Shown here one piece after another: positions 16,355 to 24,446 of a stretch of DNA of 64,000 bases. How positions within the stretch are numbered: position 1 is the stretch's first letter; the number at the start of each line of letters is the position of its first letter. Origin of the DNA: Streptomyces caelestis (GTDB lineage: Bacteria; Actinomycetota; Actinomycetes; Streptomycetales; Streptomycetaceae); assembly GCF_014205255.1 (NCBI RefSeq), contig NZ_JACHNE010000001.1:7006001-7070000 (forward strand). The letters run 5' to 3'. Made by a program: the position numbers and the translations under genes. The notes under the pieces are model-generated. The model saw nothing but the letters and a program-made list of their open reading frames with translations. It ran no database searches and was not told the DNA's origin.

Positions 16355-17980
16355 TCAGCCCTTGAGCTGCTCGTACGCCGGGAGCGTCAGGAAGTCGGCG
16401 TAGTCCTCGTCGAGGGAGACCGTCAGCAGCAGGTCGTGCGCCTGCTGCCAGTTGCCGGCCGCGAAGGCCTCCTCGCCGATCTCGGCCTTGATGTTCGCCA
16501 GCTCCTCGGCGGCGACCTTGCGGGCCAGGTCGGCGGTGACCTTCTCGCCGTTGTCGAGGACGACGCCCGCGTTGATCCACTGCCAGATCTGGGAGCGGGA
16601 GATCTCGGCGGTGGCGGCGTCCTCCATCAGGTTGAAGATGGCGACCGCGCCGAGTCCGCGCAGCCAGGCCTCGATGTAACGGATGCCGACCTGCACGGCG
16701 TTCACCAGACCCGCGTACGTCGGCTTGGCGTCCAGCGAGTCGATCGCGATCAGGTCGGCCGCCTTGACGTCGACGTCCTCGCGCAGGCGGTCCTTCTGGT
16801 TCGGCTTGTCGCCGAGGACCTTGTCGAAGGACTCCATGGCGATCGGCACCAGGTCGGGGTGGGCGACCCAGGAGCCGTCGAAACCGTCGTTCGCCTCGCG
16901 GTCCTTGTCGGCACGGACCTTCTCGAAGGCGACCTTGTTGACCTCGGCGTCCCGGCGCGAGGGGATGAAGGCCGCCATGCCGCCGATCGCGTGCGCGCCG
17001 CGCTTGTGGCAGGTGCGGACGAGGAGTTCGGTGTACGCGCGCATGAACGGGGCCGTCATCGTCACCGCGTTGCGGTCCGGCAGGACGAACTTGGCGCCGC
17101 CGTCCCGGAAGTTCTTGACGATGGAGAACAGGTAGTCCCAGCGGCCCGCGTTCAGCCCGGAGGCGTGGTCGCGCAGCTCGTAGAGGATCTCCTCCATCTC
17201 GTACGCGGCCGTGATCGTCTCGATCAGCACCGTCGCGCGCACGGTGCCCTGCGGGATGCCGACGTAGTCCTGCGCGAAGACGAAGACCTCGTTCCAGAGG
17301 CGGGCCTCCAGGTGCGACTCCGTCTTGGGCAGGTAGAAGTAGGGGCCCTTGCCGAGGCCCAGCAGGCGCTTGGCGTTGTGGAAGAAGTACAGGCCGAAGT
17401 CGACGAGCGCGCCGGGCACCGGGATGCCGTCCGCGTCGACGAGGTGACGCTCGTTCAGGTGCCAGCCGCGCGGGCGCATGACGACCGTGGCGAGTTCCTC
17501 GTTCGCCTTCAGGGCGTACGACTTGCCGGACTTCGGGTCCGTGAAGTCGATGGTGCGGGTGTAGGCGTCGATCAGGTTGAGCTGGCCGAGGACCACGTTC
17601 TCCCAGGTGGGCGCGGAGGCGTCCTCGAAGTCCGCGAGCCACACCTTCGCGCCCGAGTTGAGGGCGTTGATGGTCATCTTGCGGTCGGTGGGGCCGGTGA
17701 TCTCGACCCGGCGGTCGTTCAGCGCGTCCGGGGACGGGGCGACCTTCCAGGAGTCGTCGGCGCGGATCGCGGCGGTCTCCGGAAGGAAGTCGAGGGTGCA
17801 GGTGCGGGCGATGTCGGCGCGGCGCTCGGCGCGGCGGGCGAGGAGTTCGTCACGCCGGGGCGTGAACCGCCGGTGCAGCTCGGCCACGAAGGCGAGCGCC
17901 GCTTCGGTGAGGACCTCCTCCTGCCGGGGCAGGGGCTCGGCGTCGACGATGGCCAGCGGGGACGGCGCTGGTGCGGACAT
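16355..17980 (-). CDS. aceB: Malate synthase A
   Basis: A 541-residue enzyme condensing acetyl-CoA and glyoxylate to malate. Family segments are AKVWLADFEDASAPTWEN near residue 110, RPRGWHLNERHL near 168 with the catalytic arginine, ATVLIETITAAYEMEEIL near 260 with the metal-binding glutamate, GRWDYLFSIVKNFRD, and the C-terminal catalytic aspartate in ISRSQIWQWINAG... LDEDYADFLTLPAYEQL. In this setting it consumes glyoxylate released by allantoin breakdown. An inverted repeat upstream (18107-18121) matches those before the allantoinase gene, so IclR control is likely. Confidence 0.95.
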   Translation of the reverse strand: MSAPAPSPLAIVDAEPLPRQEEVLTEAALAFVAELHRRFTPRRDELLARRAERRADIARTCTLDFLPETAAIRADDSWKVAPSPDALNDRRVEITGPTDRKMTINALNSGAKVWLADFEDASAPTWENVVLGQLNLIDAYTRTIDFTDPKSGKSYALKANEELATVVMRPRGWHLNERHLVDADGIPVPGALVDFGLYFFHNAKRLLGLGKGPYFYLPKTESHLEARLWNEVFVFAQDYVGIPQGTVRATVLIETITAAYEMEEILYELRDHASGLNAGRWDYLFSIVKNFRDGGAKFVLPDRNAVTMTAPFMRAYTELLVRTCHKRGAHAIGGMAAFIPSRRDAEVNKVAFEKVRADKDREANDGFDGSWVAHPDLVPIAMESFDKVLGDKPNQKDRLREDVDVKAADLIAIDSLDAKPTYAGLVNAVQVGIRYIEAWLRGLGAVAIFNLMEDAATAEISRSQIWQWINAGVVLDNGEKVTADLARKVAAEELANIKAEIGEEAFAAGNWQQAHDLLLTVSLDEDYADFLTLPAYEQLKG

Positions 17981-18106
17981 GAACGGTCACTTCCTTCAGC
18001 GAGCTACGAAGACGAGCCGGCGGTTCGGCACCGGGTGCCAGTCTTCCCGGATACGGCGTTCGGCGCCCGCGGAGCCCTCGGGCGCTTCTGAACAGTGGAT
18101 ACTAGT

Positions 18107-18121
18107 TTCCTCATGGTGGAA
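18107..18121. promoter_or_regulatory. Putative AllR-type operator upstream of malate synthase
   Basis: TTCCTCATGGTGGAA lies 127 bp upstream of the aceB start. It has the same TTCC-N7-GGAA arrangement and the same following GTT as the repeats in front of the allantoinase gene (21707-21721 and 21814-21828). In Streptomyces coelicolor the IclR-type protein AllR is known to control both allantoin and malate synthase genes, which supports this reading. Binding here is inferred from sequence similarity alone. Confidence 0.6.
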
Positions 18122-18187
18122 GTTCAATCATGTGTTGATGTCGAGACTCTCCGGGTCGAGGCAAGGTGGCGCTCCGTGCCACCCCGC

Positions 18188-18802
18188 TCACTCAAGGTGG
18201 GTCAGATCGGCCTCCGTGTCGATGTCGAAGGGCCGGGCCACGTCCCCGCACTCGACGAGCGTGATCGCCGGCTCGTGCTCCTTGAGGTAGGCGCGTGCCC
18301 CCCGGTCCCCGGTCGCAGTCGCGGCGATGCCCGCCCAGTGGGCCGCGCCGAACAGGACCGGATGGCCGCGCACTCCGTCGTACGCGGCCGACACCAGCGA
18401 CTCCTCGCCCGTGTACGCCCCCAGGACCCGGGCCACCGCCTCCGGGCCGATACCGGGCTGGTCGACGAGCGAGACCAGGGCGGCCGCCGCGCCCGTACCG
18501 GCGAGCGAGTCCAGCCCGGCCCGCAGGGACGTCCCCATGCCCTGTTCCCAGTCGGGATTGCCGACGAGAACGCAGCCCGGCAGTGCGGCTTGTGCCCGGA
18601 CCTCCTCCGCCTGGGCGCCCAGCACCACATGGACCCGTTCACAGCCGCCCTCGCGCAACACCCGCACCGCGTGCTCCACGAGCGGCCGTCCGCGGTGGGT
18701 GAGCAGTGCCTTGGGACGCCCGCCGAGCCGCCGCCCGCCTCCGGCGGCGAGCAGCACCCCCGCAACCGCACGCGCCCTGTTCGTCGTCTTCCGTTCCGTC
18801 AT
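18188..18802 (-). CDS. MobA-like molybdenum cofactor nucleotidyltransferase family protein
   Basis: A 204-residue NTP-transferase. It carries the signature GVLLAAGGGRRLGGRPKALL near residues 15-34, where glycines and lysine bind the nucleotide, and SLVDQPGIGPEAV near 113 with the metal-binding aspartate. The family includes MocA and MobA, which attach CMP or GMP to molybdopterin, and related xanthine dehydrogenase accessory proteins. Since it sits in a purine-degradation neighbourhood, a role in cofactor supply for a xanthine dehydrogenase-type enzyme is plausible. The start ATG 18802 gives the usual length. Confidence 0.8.
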   Translation of the reverse strand: MTERKTTNRARAVAGVLLAAGGGRRLGGRPKALLTHRGRPLVEHAVRVLREGGCERVHVVLGAQAEEVRAQAALPGCVLVGNPDWEQGMGTSLRAGLDSLAGTGAAAALVSLVDQPGIGPEAVARVLGAYTGEESLVSAAYDGVRGHPVLFGAAHWAGIAATATGDRGARAYLKEHEPAITLVECGDVARPFDIDTEADLTHLE

Positions 18803-19009
18803 GGATCCTGCATACCGCACGACATGCCGCACGACCTCAGGCCGAGAAGTTACGCAGCGGAGCAAGTCGATGACGCAATGGACTGGCGCCTGGTGGCCCG
18901 CGTCGTTTACTGTCGCCCGCACCGACCGGCCGGGCGGCCGACCGGTGCGCGGTGCAGGGGACTTCGCGTCGGAAGGGCACGCGCACGACGGAGTGCGAGG
19001 GGGAGGACT

Positions 19010-19339
19010 GTGTTGCGGAGCGTTGAGCAGAGGCGGCAGGGGCCTGTGACCGGCGGCGACGAGGATCCGCGCGTGACGGAGCTGCGCTCCGCCGTCGCCC
19101 GGCTGCGCCGACGGCTCGCCGCGCATCCTGGTCGGTTCGCCGACCGGACCATCGCCGAGGAGGAACTCGCCGCCCTGGACGCGATGGCGGCCGACGGCAC
19201 CCCCGAAATCCCGCGGCTGCGCCGCTCCCTCCTGCTGATCGCGGGCGCGATCGGCTCGGTGAGCGCACTGGCCCCGGACCTCGCGGAGGTCCGCCGAGCC
19301 GTGGACCTCTTCGGCGGGCCGGTGCGGGGGCAGGGCTAG
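19010..19339 (+). CDS. Conserved hypothetical protein (DUF5955-like)
   Basis: A 109-residue, charged, mainly helical protein from GTG 19010 (VLRSVEQRRQGP), preceded by GGGGAGG. It has an arginine-rich helix (VTELRSAVARLRRRLAAHPG) and a helical C-terminus (IPRLRRSLLLIAGAIGSVSA). It resembles the small actinobacterial proteins grouped as DUF5955, but no function is known. A much longer open frame extends upstream; it is antisense to the MobA-like gene and not coding. Everything to its right up to 20800 is decayed sequence. Confidence 0.6.
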   Translation: MLRSVEQRRQGPVTGGDEDPRVTELRSAVARLRRRLAAHPGRFADRTIAEEELAALDAMAADGTPEIPRLRRSLLLIAGAIGSVSALAPDLAEVRRAVDLFGGPVRGQG

Positions 19340-19354
19340 GTTCCGTCTCTTCGG

Positions 19355-19482
19355 TCATCTGCGAGCCCGGATGAGGATGGCGGCGAGGTGGAGTGCGGCT
19401 TGGTAGGCGGCGAGTTTGTCGGTGCGCATCGCCAGGCCGCGCCACTGCTTCAGGCGGTTGATGCACCGCTCGACGCGTGTTC
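19355..19482 (-). mobile_element. IS5-type transposase, C-terminal remnant
   Basis: On the minus strand about 42 codons read TRVERCINRLKQWRGLAMRT followed by DKLAAYQAALHLAAILIRAR and a TGA at 19357-19355. This is the typical end of IS5-family DDE transposases, in which the catalytic glutamate lies in VERCINRLKQWRG. The frame is cut off after the first of these residues (near 19482), with no catalytic aspartates upstream and no terminal inverted repeat recognised. It is a relic of an insertion element, the first of several broken pieces in this segment. Confidence 0.75.
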
Positions 19483-19525
19483 CCGAGTGAACACCGACTC
19501 CAACTCGCCGGCTCAGTAAGCGGTT

Positions 19526-19690
19526 TCAGCCATCCCCTCCATACCAGGACAACGACAACCACCAGCTCAGAACGCGAACCGCTGCTGGCGTACCAACCAC
19601 CTCCGCCTGCCCGTGCTGATCGACAACGCCGAGCACGTTCCAAGTCTCATAGGGGTGGAAGCGCACGAAGCGGTTACGCACTGGTGAGTC
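19526..19690 (-). pseudogene. Unidentified C-terminal gene fragment
   Basis: The minus-strand frame ending at 19526 reads NRFVRFHPYETWNVLGVVDQ and then HGQAEVVGTPAAVRVLSWWL SLSWYGGDG before a stop. The aromatic, structured composition suggests true coding sequence that has lost its 5' end where it meets the flavin oxidase fragment. I do not recognise the family. Base composition here is less GC-rich at third positions than in neighbouring genes, as expected for decaying DNA. Confidence 0.3.
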
Positions 19691-20000
19691 CCTGCGGGAA
19701 GTCGAATACCCCGTCAGGGTCGTAGTCGTGGGCAACGGAACGCAGGCGCTCCAGATTCGGGCCGTAGTAGGCCCGCGCCCAGTCCGGCAGGGCCGGGTCG
19801 ATGTAGTTGACATAACCGCCCCCGATGCCCAGGGAGGCCAGCCCTGTCACGATGTCGCGGACGCTGCGCGTCACTTCGGCCCGGATGCCGCTGTGGCGCC
19901 TGCGTAGATCTGCGCGGTGGCGAACGCCTTGCGGTGCGCAAACGCGGTCTGGTCGATGCCCACGTCGGCTACCGCGCCACCGAGCGGGTCGAGGATGATC
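19674..20000 (-). pseudogene. FAD-linked oxidase (berberine bridge enzyme type), C-terminal remnant with frameshift
   Basis: The minus strand carries the typical C-terminus of BBE-like FAD oxidases: GGGYVNYIDPALPDWARAYY followed by GPNLERLRSVAHDYDPDGVF and DFPQGLTSA. About 35 codons further upstream the homology continues in a different frame (ILDPLGGAVADVGIDQTAFA, HRKAFATAQIYAGA), which ends at a stop at 19871. A frameshift near 19875-19905 therefore separates two halves of one domain. The FAD-binding N-terminal domain is absent. It is clearly non-functional. Confidence 0.7.
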
Positions 20001-20020
20001 GATGTAGACCTCCCGCAACG

Positions 20021-20470
20021 GCGGACATGGTGGCCACACGCCTGGCCCGCCCCGACGGCTCCCAGCGGAAGCTGGCCGTGATCGCCACTGGTGAGCTCGT
20101 TGAGAGCAATGGACGTCTGCTCGCCTACACCGCGCCCTGGTTCAGTGGCGGTTCGTCCGATCCGCTGCCTCCGCGCGACGACCCGCGCCGGCGCACGTTC
20201 AACCTGGACATGGTCGCTCTCGGCTGGGCGGCAACCTTCCTCATCTACCCCTCCATCCCGCCCACCGCCGATCTGAACCTGTTGCTGGACGAGGCGGAGG
20301 CGGCATGGACCCAGCAACTCGGTGTATGGGCCCAGTTCGGACAGGACCTGCTGCTGGGATACGAATACCGGGGCTGCATCAAACTCGGTGCTCGAGAGGT
20401 GAACGATCCGGCCAAGGCAATCGGGCAGGCCTACCAACGGGTGTGCGTGGACCTGCGGACCCTGACCGAG
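20021..20470 (+). pseudogene. Staphylococcal-nuclease-fold (thermonuclease-like) protein fragment
   Basis: About 150 codons look like the second half of an SNase-like domain: LAVIATGELVESNGRLLAY (the DRYGRxLAY region), TFNLDMVALGWAATFLIYPS (the VNxxLVxxGxA segment) and DEAEAAWTQQLGVWAQ (the AxxxGLW end). The front half with the calcium-binding DGDT segment is missing, and beyond 20470 the frame runs into G-rich repeats without a natural end. It overlaps antisense remains of the flavin oxidase at its left edge. This is a fragment of a lost gene; no function is expected. Confidence 0.5.
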
Positions 20471-20521
20471 GTGAGTCCCGCCCGGCGCAACCGGCGCGCG
20501 CGGCGTGTCCGTTCGGCTGGG

Positions 20522-20768
20522 TCGCGGGGTGCGCTGAGGCCTGCCCGGTCCACCCGGTGTGCTTCGGTGTCCGTCCGGTCGTGTCGCGGCGACGCTCCGT
20601 TGTCGCCCCGCCTTGTCGCGGGGTGGCCCGAGGCCCGCCCGGCCCGACCGGCGGGTGCCGCCGTGGCCGTTGGTCGTGCTGCGGGGCGCTCCTCAGTCCG
20701 CGGGACCCGGTGCGGAGAGCGCCACCCCGATGTCCGCCTTGTCGCGGGGTGACCCGAGGCCCGCCCGG
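20522..20768 (+). repeat. Three diverged direct repeats in non-coding DNA
   Basis: A unit of about 27-35 bp occurs three times: TCGCGGGGTGCGCTGAGGCC near 20522, TCGCGGGGTGGCCCGAGGCC near 20616 and TCGCGGGGTGACCCGAGGCC near 20742. The last two extend to 35 bp with a single difference. Spacing is 94 and 126 bp. They occupy the 3' flank of the IclR gene, next to the decayed segment. No known mobile element is recognised. Confidence 0.6.
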
Positions 20769-20808
20769 CACTACCGGTGCCGCCCGGACGGCCGGTGGCG
20801 TCAGGGTG

Positions 20809-21606
20809 TCAAGCGGGGCTCTGGCTGGCCAGGGCCTCGGAGAGTTCGCCGGCGACCTGCTGGAGCACCGGCACGATCTTCTGCGTGGCCGCCTCCGTGA
20901 CCCGGCCCGCCGGGCCGGAGATGGAGATGGCCGCGGCGGTGGGGGAGTCGGGGACCGAGACCGCGAGGCAGCGGACGCCGATCTCCTGTTCGTTGTCGTC
21001 GATCGCGTACCCCTGGCGGCGTACGTCCTCCAGCGCCGCGAGGAACCCGTCGGGCGTCGTGATCGTCTTGTCCGTCGCGGCGGGCATGCCCGTACGGGCG
21101 AGCAGGGCGCGCACCTCCTCCGGCGGGAAACCGGCGAGCAGGGCCTTGCCCACGCCCGTGGAGTGCGGCAGCACACGCCGGCCGACCTCCGTGAACATGC
21201 GCATGGAGTGCTTCGACGGCACCTGTGCGACGTAGACGATCTCGTCCCCGTCCAGCAGCGCCATGTTCGCCGTCTCGCCGGTCTCCTCGACCAGCCGGGC
21301 GAGATAGGGCCGCGCCCAGGTGCCCAGCAGCCGGGAGGCGGACTCCCCCAGGCGGATCAGACGGGGGCCCAGCGCGTACCGGCGGTTGGCTTGCTGCCGA
21401 ACGTACCCGCAAGCCACCAGCGTGCGCATCAGGCGGTGGATGGTCGGCAGGGGCAGACCGCTGCTCGCGGACAGCTCGCTCAGGCCGACCTCGCCGCCCG
21501 CGTCCGCCATCCGTTCGAGCAGGTCGAAGGCGCGCTCCAGGGACTGGACCCCGCCGTTGGCGGAGGACCGGGCGGAGTCGGTGGTGCTGGCGCTGGACGT
21601 CGGCAC
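20809..21606 (-). CDS. allR: IclR-family repressor of allantoin genes (AllR type)
   Basis: A 265-residue regulator with an N-terminal winged helix (GGVQSLERAFDLLERMADAG, then LSELSASSGLPLPTIHRLMR) and the C-terminal IclR effector domain (TANMALLDGDEIVYVAQVPS, STGVGKALLAGFP, GVRCLAVSVPD). In Streptomyces the homologue AllR represses allantoin use and binds allantoate. Here it lies divergently from allantoinase and its probable operators at 21686-21828 cover the shared promoter. The gene name is assigned by sequence and position, not by experiment. Confidence 0.85.
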   Translation of the reverse strand: MPTSSASTTDSARSSANGGVQSLERAFDLLERMADAGGEVGLSELSASSGLPLPTIHRLMRTLVACGYVRQQANRRYALGPRLIRLGESASRLLGTWARPYLARLVEETGETANMALLDGDEIVYVAQVPSKHSMRMFTEVGRRVLPHSTGVGKALLAGFPPEEVRALLARTGMPAATDKTITTPDGFLAALEDVRRQGYAIDDNEQEIGVRCLAVSVPDSPTAAAISISGPAGRVTEAATQKIVPVLQQVAGELSEALASQSPA

Positions 21607-21685
21607 GGCGCGTTCCTTTCGGGACTGGCGGAAGAGCAGAAGCCTACCCGGCAGTCGGTTGACTCCCCGCTTGTGCGAAGCTACG

Positions 21686-21828
21686 TTCTGCTTGCTGGAA
21701 GTTTAATTCCGCTTTGTGGAAATATCCAGAGTGGCCGCATGGGGGGCGCGGTACTCAGTGTGCCCTTGACTGTGCGGGAAAGGGAGTGAAGACTCCTTCA
21801 ACAGAAAGTTGAATTCCGTTACGCGGAA
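21686..21828. promoter_or_regulatory. Cluster of IclR (AllR) operator-like inverted repeats before allantoinase
   Basis: Three 15-bp sites follow a TTCY-N7-GGAA pattern: TTCTGCTTGCTGGAA at 21686-21700, TTCCGCTTTGTGGAA at 21707-21721 and TTCCGTTACGCGGAA at 21814-21828. The first two begin exactly 21 bp apart, two helical turns. A further palindrome TTCAACAGAAAGTTGAA lies at 21797-21813, abutting the third site. The last site ends 33 bp before the allantoinase GTG, where bound protein would block transcription. A matching site precedes malate synthase. Confidence 0.65.
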
Positions 21829-21861
21829 GTTAAGGGAAGCAAGTGGAAGTAAGGGGTCCGG

Positions 21862-23202
21862 GTGTCCGACGCTGAACTGGTGCTTCGCTCGACGCGTGTC
21901 ATCACTCCCGAGGGGACGCGCGCCGCATCGGTCGCGGTCGCCGCCGGCACGATCACGGCCGTCCTCCCGTACGACGCACCCGTACCGGAGAGTGCCGGTC
22001 TGGAGGACCTGGGCGACCACGTCCTGCTGCCCGGCCTGGTCGACACCCACGTACACGTCAACGACCCCGGCCGCACCGAGTGGGAGGGCTTCTGGACCGC
22101 CACCCGCGCCGCCGCGGCCGGCGGCATCACGACCCTCGTCGACATGCCCCTCAACTCCCTCCCGCCGACCACGACCGTCGCGCACCTGCGCACGAAGCAG
22201 CGGGTCGCCGCCGGCAAGGCGCACATCGACGTCGGCTTCTGGGGCGGCGCCCTGCCCGACAACCTCAAGGACCTGCGCCCGCTGCACGAGGCCGGCGTCT
22301 TCGGGTTCAAGGCGTTCCTGTCGCCGTCCGGCGTCGACGAGTTCCCGCACCTCGACCGGGACTCGCTCGCCCGCACCATGGCCGAGATCGCCGCCTTCGA
22401 CGGCCTGCTCATCGTGCACGCCGAGGACCCCCACCTCCTGGCCTCCGCACCGCAGCAGCCCGGCCCGAAGTACGCCGACTTCCTCGCCTCCCGCCCCCGG
22501 GACGCCGAGGACACCGCCATCGCCCGGCTCATCCGCGAGGCGAAGCCCCTCAACGCGCGCGTGCACGTGCTGCACCTCTCCTCCAGCGACGCCCTGCCGA
22601 TGATCGCGGAGGCGCGGGCGGAGGGCGTACGGCTCACCGTGGAGACCTGCCCGCACTATCTGACCCTCACCGCCGAGGAAGTCCCCGACGGCGCCAGCGA
22701 GTTCAAGTGCTGCCCGCCGATCCGCGAGGCCGCCAACCAGGACCTGCTGTGGCAGGCACTGGCCGACGGCACCATCGACTGCGTCGTCACCGACCACTCC
22801 CCGTCCACCGCCGACCTCAAGACAGACGACTTCGCGACGGCCTGGGGCGGCATCTCCGGACTCCAGCTGAGCCTGGCGGCGGTGTGGACCGAGGCCCGCA
22901 GGCGCGGGCACGGCCTGGAGGACGTGGTCCGCTGGATGTCCGCGCGGACGTCCGAACTCGTCGGGCTCGACGACCGCAAGGGCGCCATCGCGGCGGGCCG
23001 CGACGCCGACTTCGCCGTCCTCGCACCCGACGAGACCTTCACCGTCGACCCGGCGGCCCTCCAACACCGCAACCACGTCACGGCGTACGCGGGCAGGACC
23101 CTGTACGGCGTCGTGAAGTCCACCTGGCTGCGCGGGCAGCGCATCGTCGCGGACGGCGAGTTCACCGAGCCGAAGGGCCGACTCCTCACCAGGCAGCCGT
23201 AG
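21862..23202 (+). CDS. allB: Allantoinase
   Basis: A 446-residue amidohydrolase that opens the ring of allantoin to allantoate. Metal ligands appear in DTHVHVNDPGRTEWEGF (His63, His65), the carboxylated lysine in GVFGFKAFLSPSG, a histidine in VETCPHYLTLTAEEV, and the catalytic aspartate in CVVTDHSPS. Start is GTG 21862 (VSDAELVL). It is followed 50 bp later by the allantoicase gene, giving an operon for two successive steps of purine-ring breakdown. Confidence 0.94.
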   Translation: MSDAELVLRSTRVITPEGTRAASVAVAAGTITAVLPYDAPVPESAGLEDLGDHVLLPGLVDTHVHVNDPGRTEWEGFWTATRAAAAGGITTLVDMPLNSLPPTTTVAHLRTKQRVAAGKAHIDVGFWGGALPDNLKDLRPLHEAGVFGFKAFLSPSGVDEFPHLDRDSLARTMAEIAAFDGLLIVHAEDPHLLASAPQQPGPKYADFLASRPRDAEDTAIARLIREAKPLNARVHVLHLSSSDALPMIAEARAEGVRLTVETCPHYLTLTAEEVPDGASEFKCCPPIREAANQDLLWQALADGTIDCVVTDHSPSTADLKTDDFATAWGGISGLQLSLAAVWTEARRRGHGLEDVVRWMSARTSELVGLDDRKGAIAAGRDADFAVLAPDETFTVDPAALQHRNHVTAYAGRTLYGVVKSTWLRGQRIVADGEFTEPKGRLLTRQP

Positions 23203-23252
23203 ACCTCCCCCGACCCGCATCCACCGGCCGACTCCCGAAAGGCACCCACCCC

Positions 23253-24368
23253 GTGACGGCGATTCCCAGCTTCACCGGCGACGCGAACCCCTACGGAGGC
23301 GGCGACCCGTACGCGGACTACCGCACCGCCGACTTCCCCTTCACCCGGTACGCCAACCTCGCCGACCGGCGCCTCGGTGCCGGAGTCATCGCCGCCAACG
23401 ACGAGTTCTTCGCCCAGCGCGAGAACCTGCTGGTGCCCGAGCGCGCCGAGTTCGACCCCGAGCACTTCGGGCACAAGGGCAAGATCATGGACGGCTGGGA
23501 GACGCGCCGCCGCCGGGGCGCGTCGGGCGACCACCCGTGGCCCACCGCCGAGGACCACGACTGGGCGCTGGTCCGCCTCGGCGCCCCGGGCGTGGTCCGC
23601 GGGATCGTCGTCGACACCGCGCACTTCCGCGGCAACTACCCGCAGGCCGTATCCGTGGAGGGCACCTGCGTGCCGGGCTCCCCGGCGCCCGGGGAGCTCC
23701 TCGGGGACGACGTGAAGTGGACGACCCTGGTCCCGCGCACCCCGGTCGGCGGCCACGCGGCGAACGGTTTCCCCGTCGCGGTCGAGCAGCGCTTCACGCA
23801 CCTGCGGGTCAGCCAGCACCCCGACGGCGGCATCGCACGCCTGCGCGTGTACGGCGAGGTGGTCCCGGACCCCGCGTGGCTGGAGGTGCTGGGCACCTTC
23901 GACGTCGTCGCCCTGGAGAACGGCGGCCAGGTCGAGGACGCCTCCGACCTCTTCTACTCGCCCGCTACCAACACCATCCAGCCGGGCCGCTCCCGCAAGA
24001 TGGACGACGGCTGGGAGACCCGGCGCCGCCGCGACCGGGGCCACGACTGGATCCGCTACCGGCTGGCCGCCCCGTCCCGGATCCGCGCCCTGGAGATCGA
24101 CACCGCGTACCTCAAGGGCAACAGCGCCGGCTGGGCCTCGGTGTCCGTGCGCGACGGCGAGGACGGCGAATGGCGGGAGATCCTGTCCCGCACCCGCCTC
24201 CAGCCCGACACCAACCACCGCTTCGTCCTCCCGGTCCCGGCCGTCGGCACCCACGCGCGCGTGGACATCTTCCCGGACGGCGGCATCTCCCGGCTGCGGC
24301 TGTTCGGCTCCCTGACGGAGGACGGCGTGCGGCGCCTCGCGGCGCGTCACCAGGAGCTGGGCGGCTGA
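23253..24368 (+). CDS. alc: Allantoicase
   Basis: A 371-residue hydrolase that cleaves allantoate to ureidoglycolate and urea. It has the two repeated allantoicase domains: KIMDGWETRRRRGASGDHPW near residue 80 and a second KMDDGWETRRRRDRGHDW near 255, each followed by a beta-sandwich with HPDGGIARLRVYGEV or FPDGGISRLRLFG. Start is GTG 23253 (VTAIPSFTG). Glyoxylate formed downstream of this step can feed malate synthase encoded nearby. Confidence 0.94.
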   Translation: MTAIPSFTGDANPYGGGDPYADYRTADFPFTRYANLADRRLGAGVIAANDEFFAQRENLLVPERAEFDPEHFGHKGKIMDGWETRRRRGASGDHPWPTAEDHDWALVRLGAPGVVRGIVVDTAHFRGNYPQAVSVEGTCVPGSPAPGELLGDDVKWTTLVPRTPVGGHAANGFPVAVEQRFTHLRVSQHPDGGIARLRVYGEVVPDPAWLEVLGTFDVVALENGGQVEDASDLFYSPATNTIQPGRSRKMDDGWETRRRRDRGHDWIRYRLAAPSRIRALEIDTAYLKGNSAGWASVSVRDGEDGEWREILSRTRLQPDTNHRFVLPVPAVGTHARVDIFPDGGISRLRLFGSLTEDGVRRLAARHQELGG

Positions 24369-24393
24369 GCCGACCCCGCCTCAGGGGGCGCAC

Positions 24394-24422
24394 GGCGCAC
24401 CGGCCGACAGCACCGGTGCGCC
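24394..24422. terminator. Hairpin between convergent allantoicase and SDR genes
   Basis: A perfect 10-bp inverted repeat, GGCGCACCGG at 24394-24403 and CCGGTGCGCC at 24413-24422, flanks a 9-nt loop. It lies in the 78-bp gap between two convergent stop codons and so could terminate transcription from both sides. A partial extra copy of the right arm follows at about 24430-24440. Confidence 0.6.
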
Positions 24423-24446
24423 CCACGGCGCCGGTGCGCCCCTGCC

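Noticed and set aside
18095..19009. Long N-terminal extension of the DUF5955-like protein
   Set aside because: It is antisense to the MobA-like gene; a good ribosome-binding site precedes GTG 19010.
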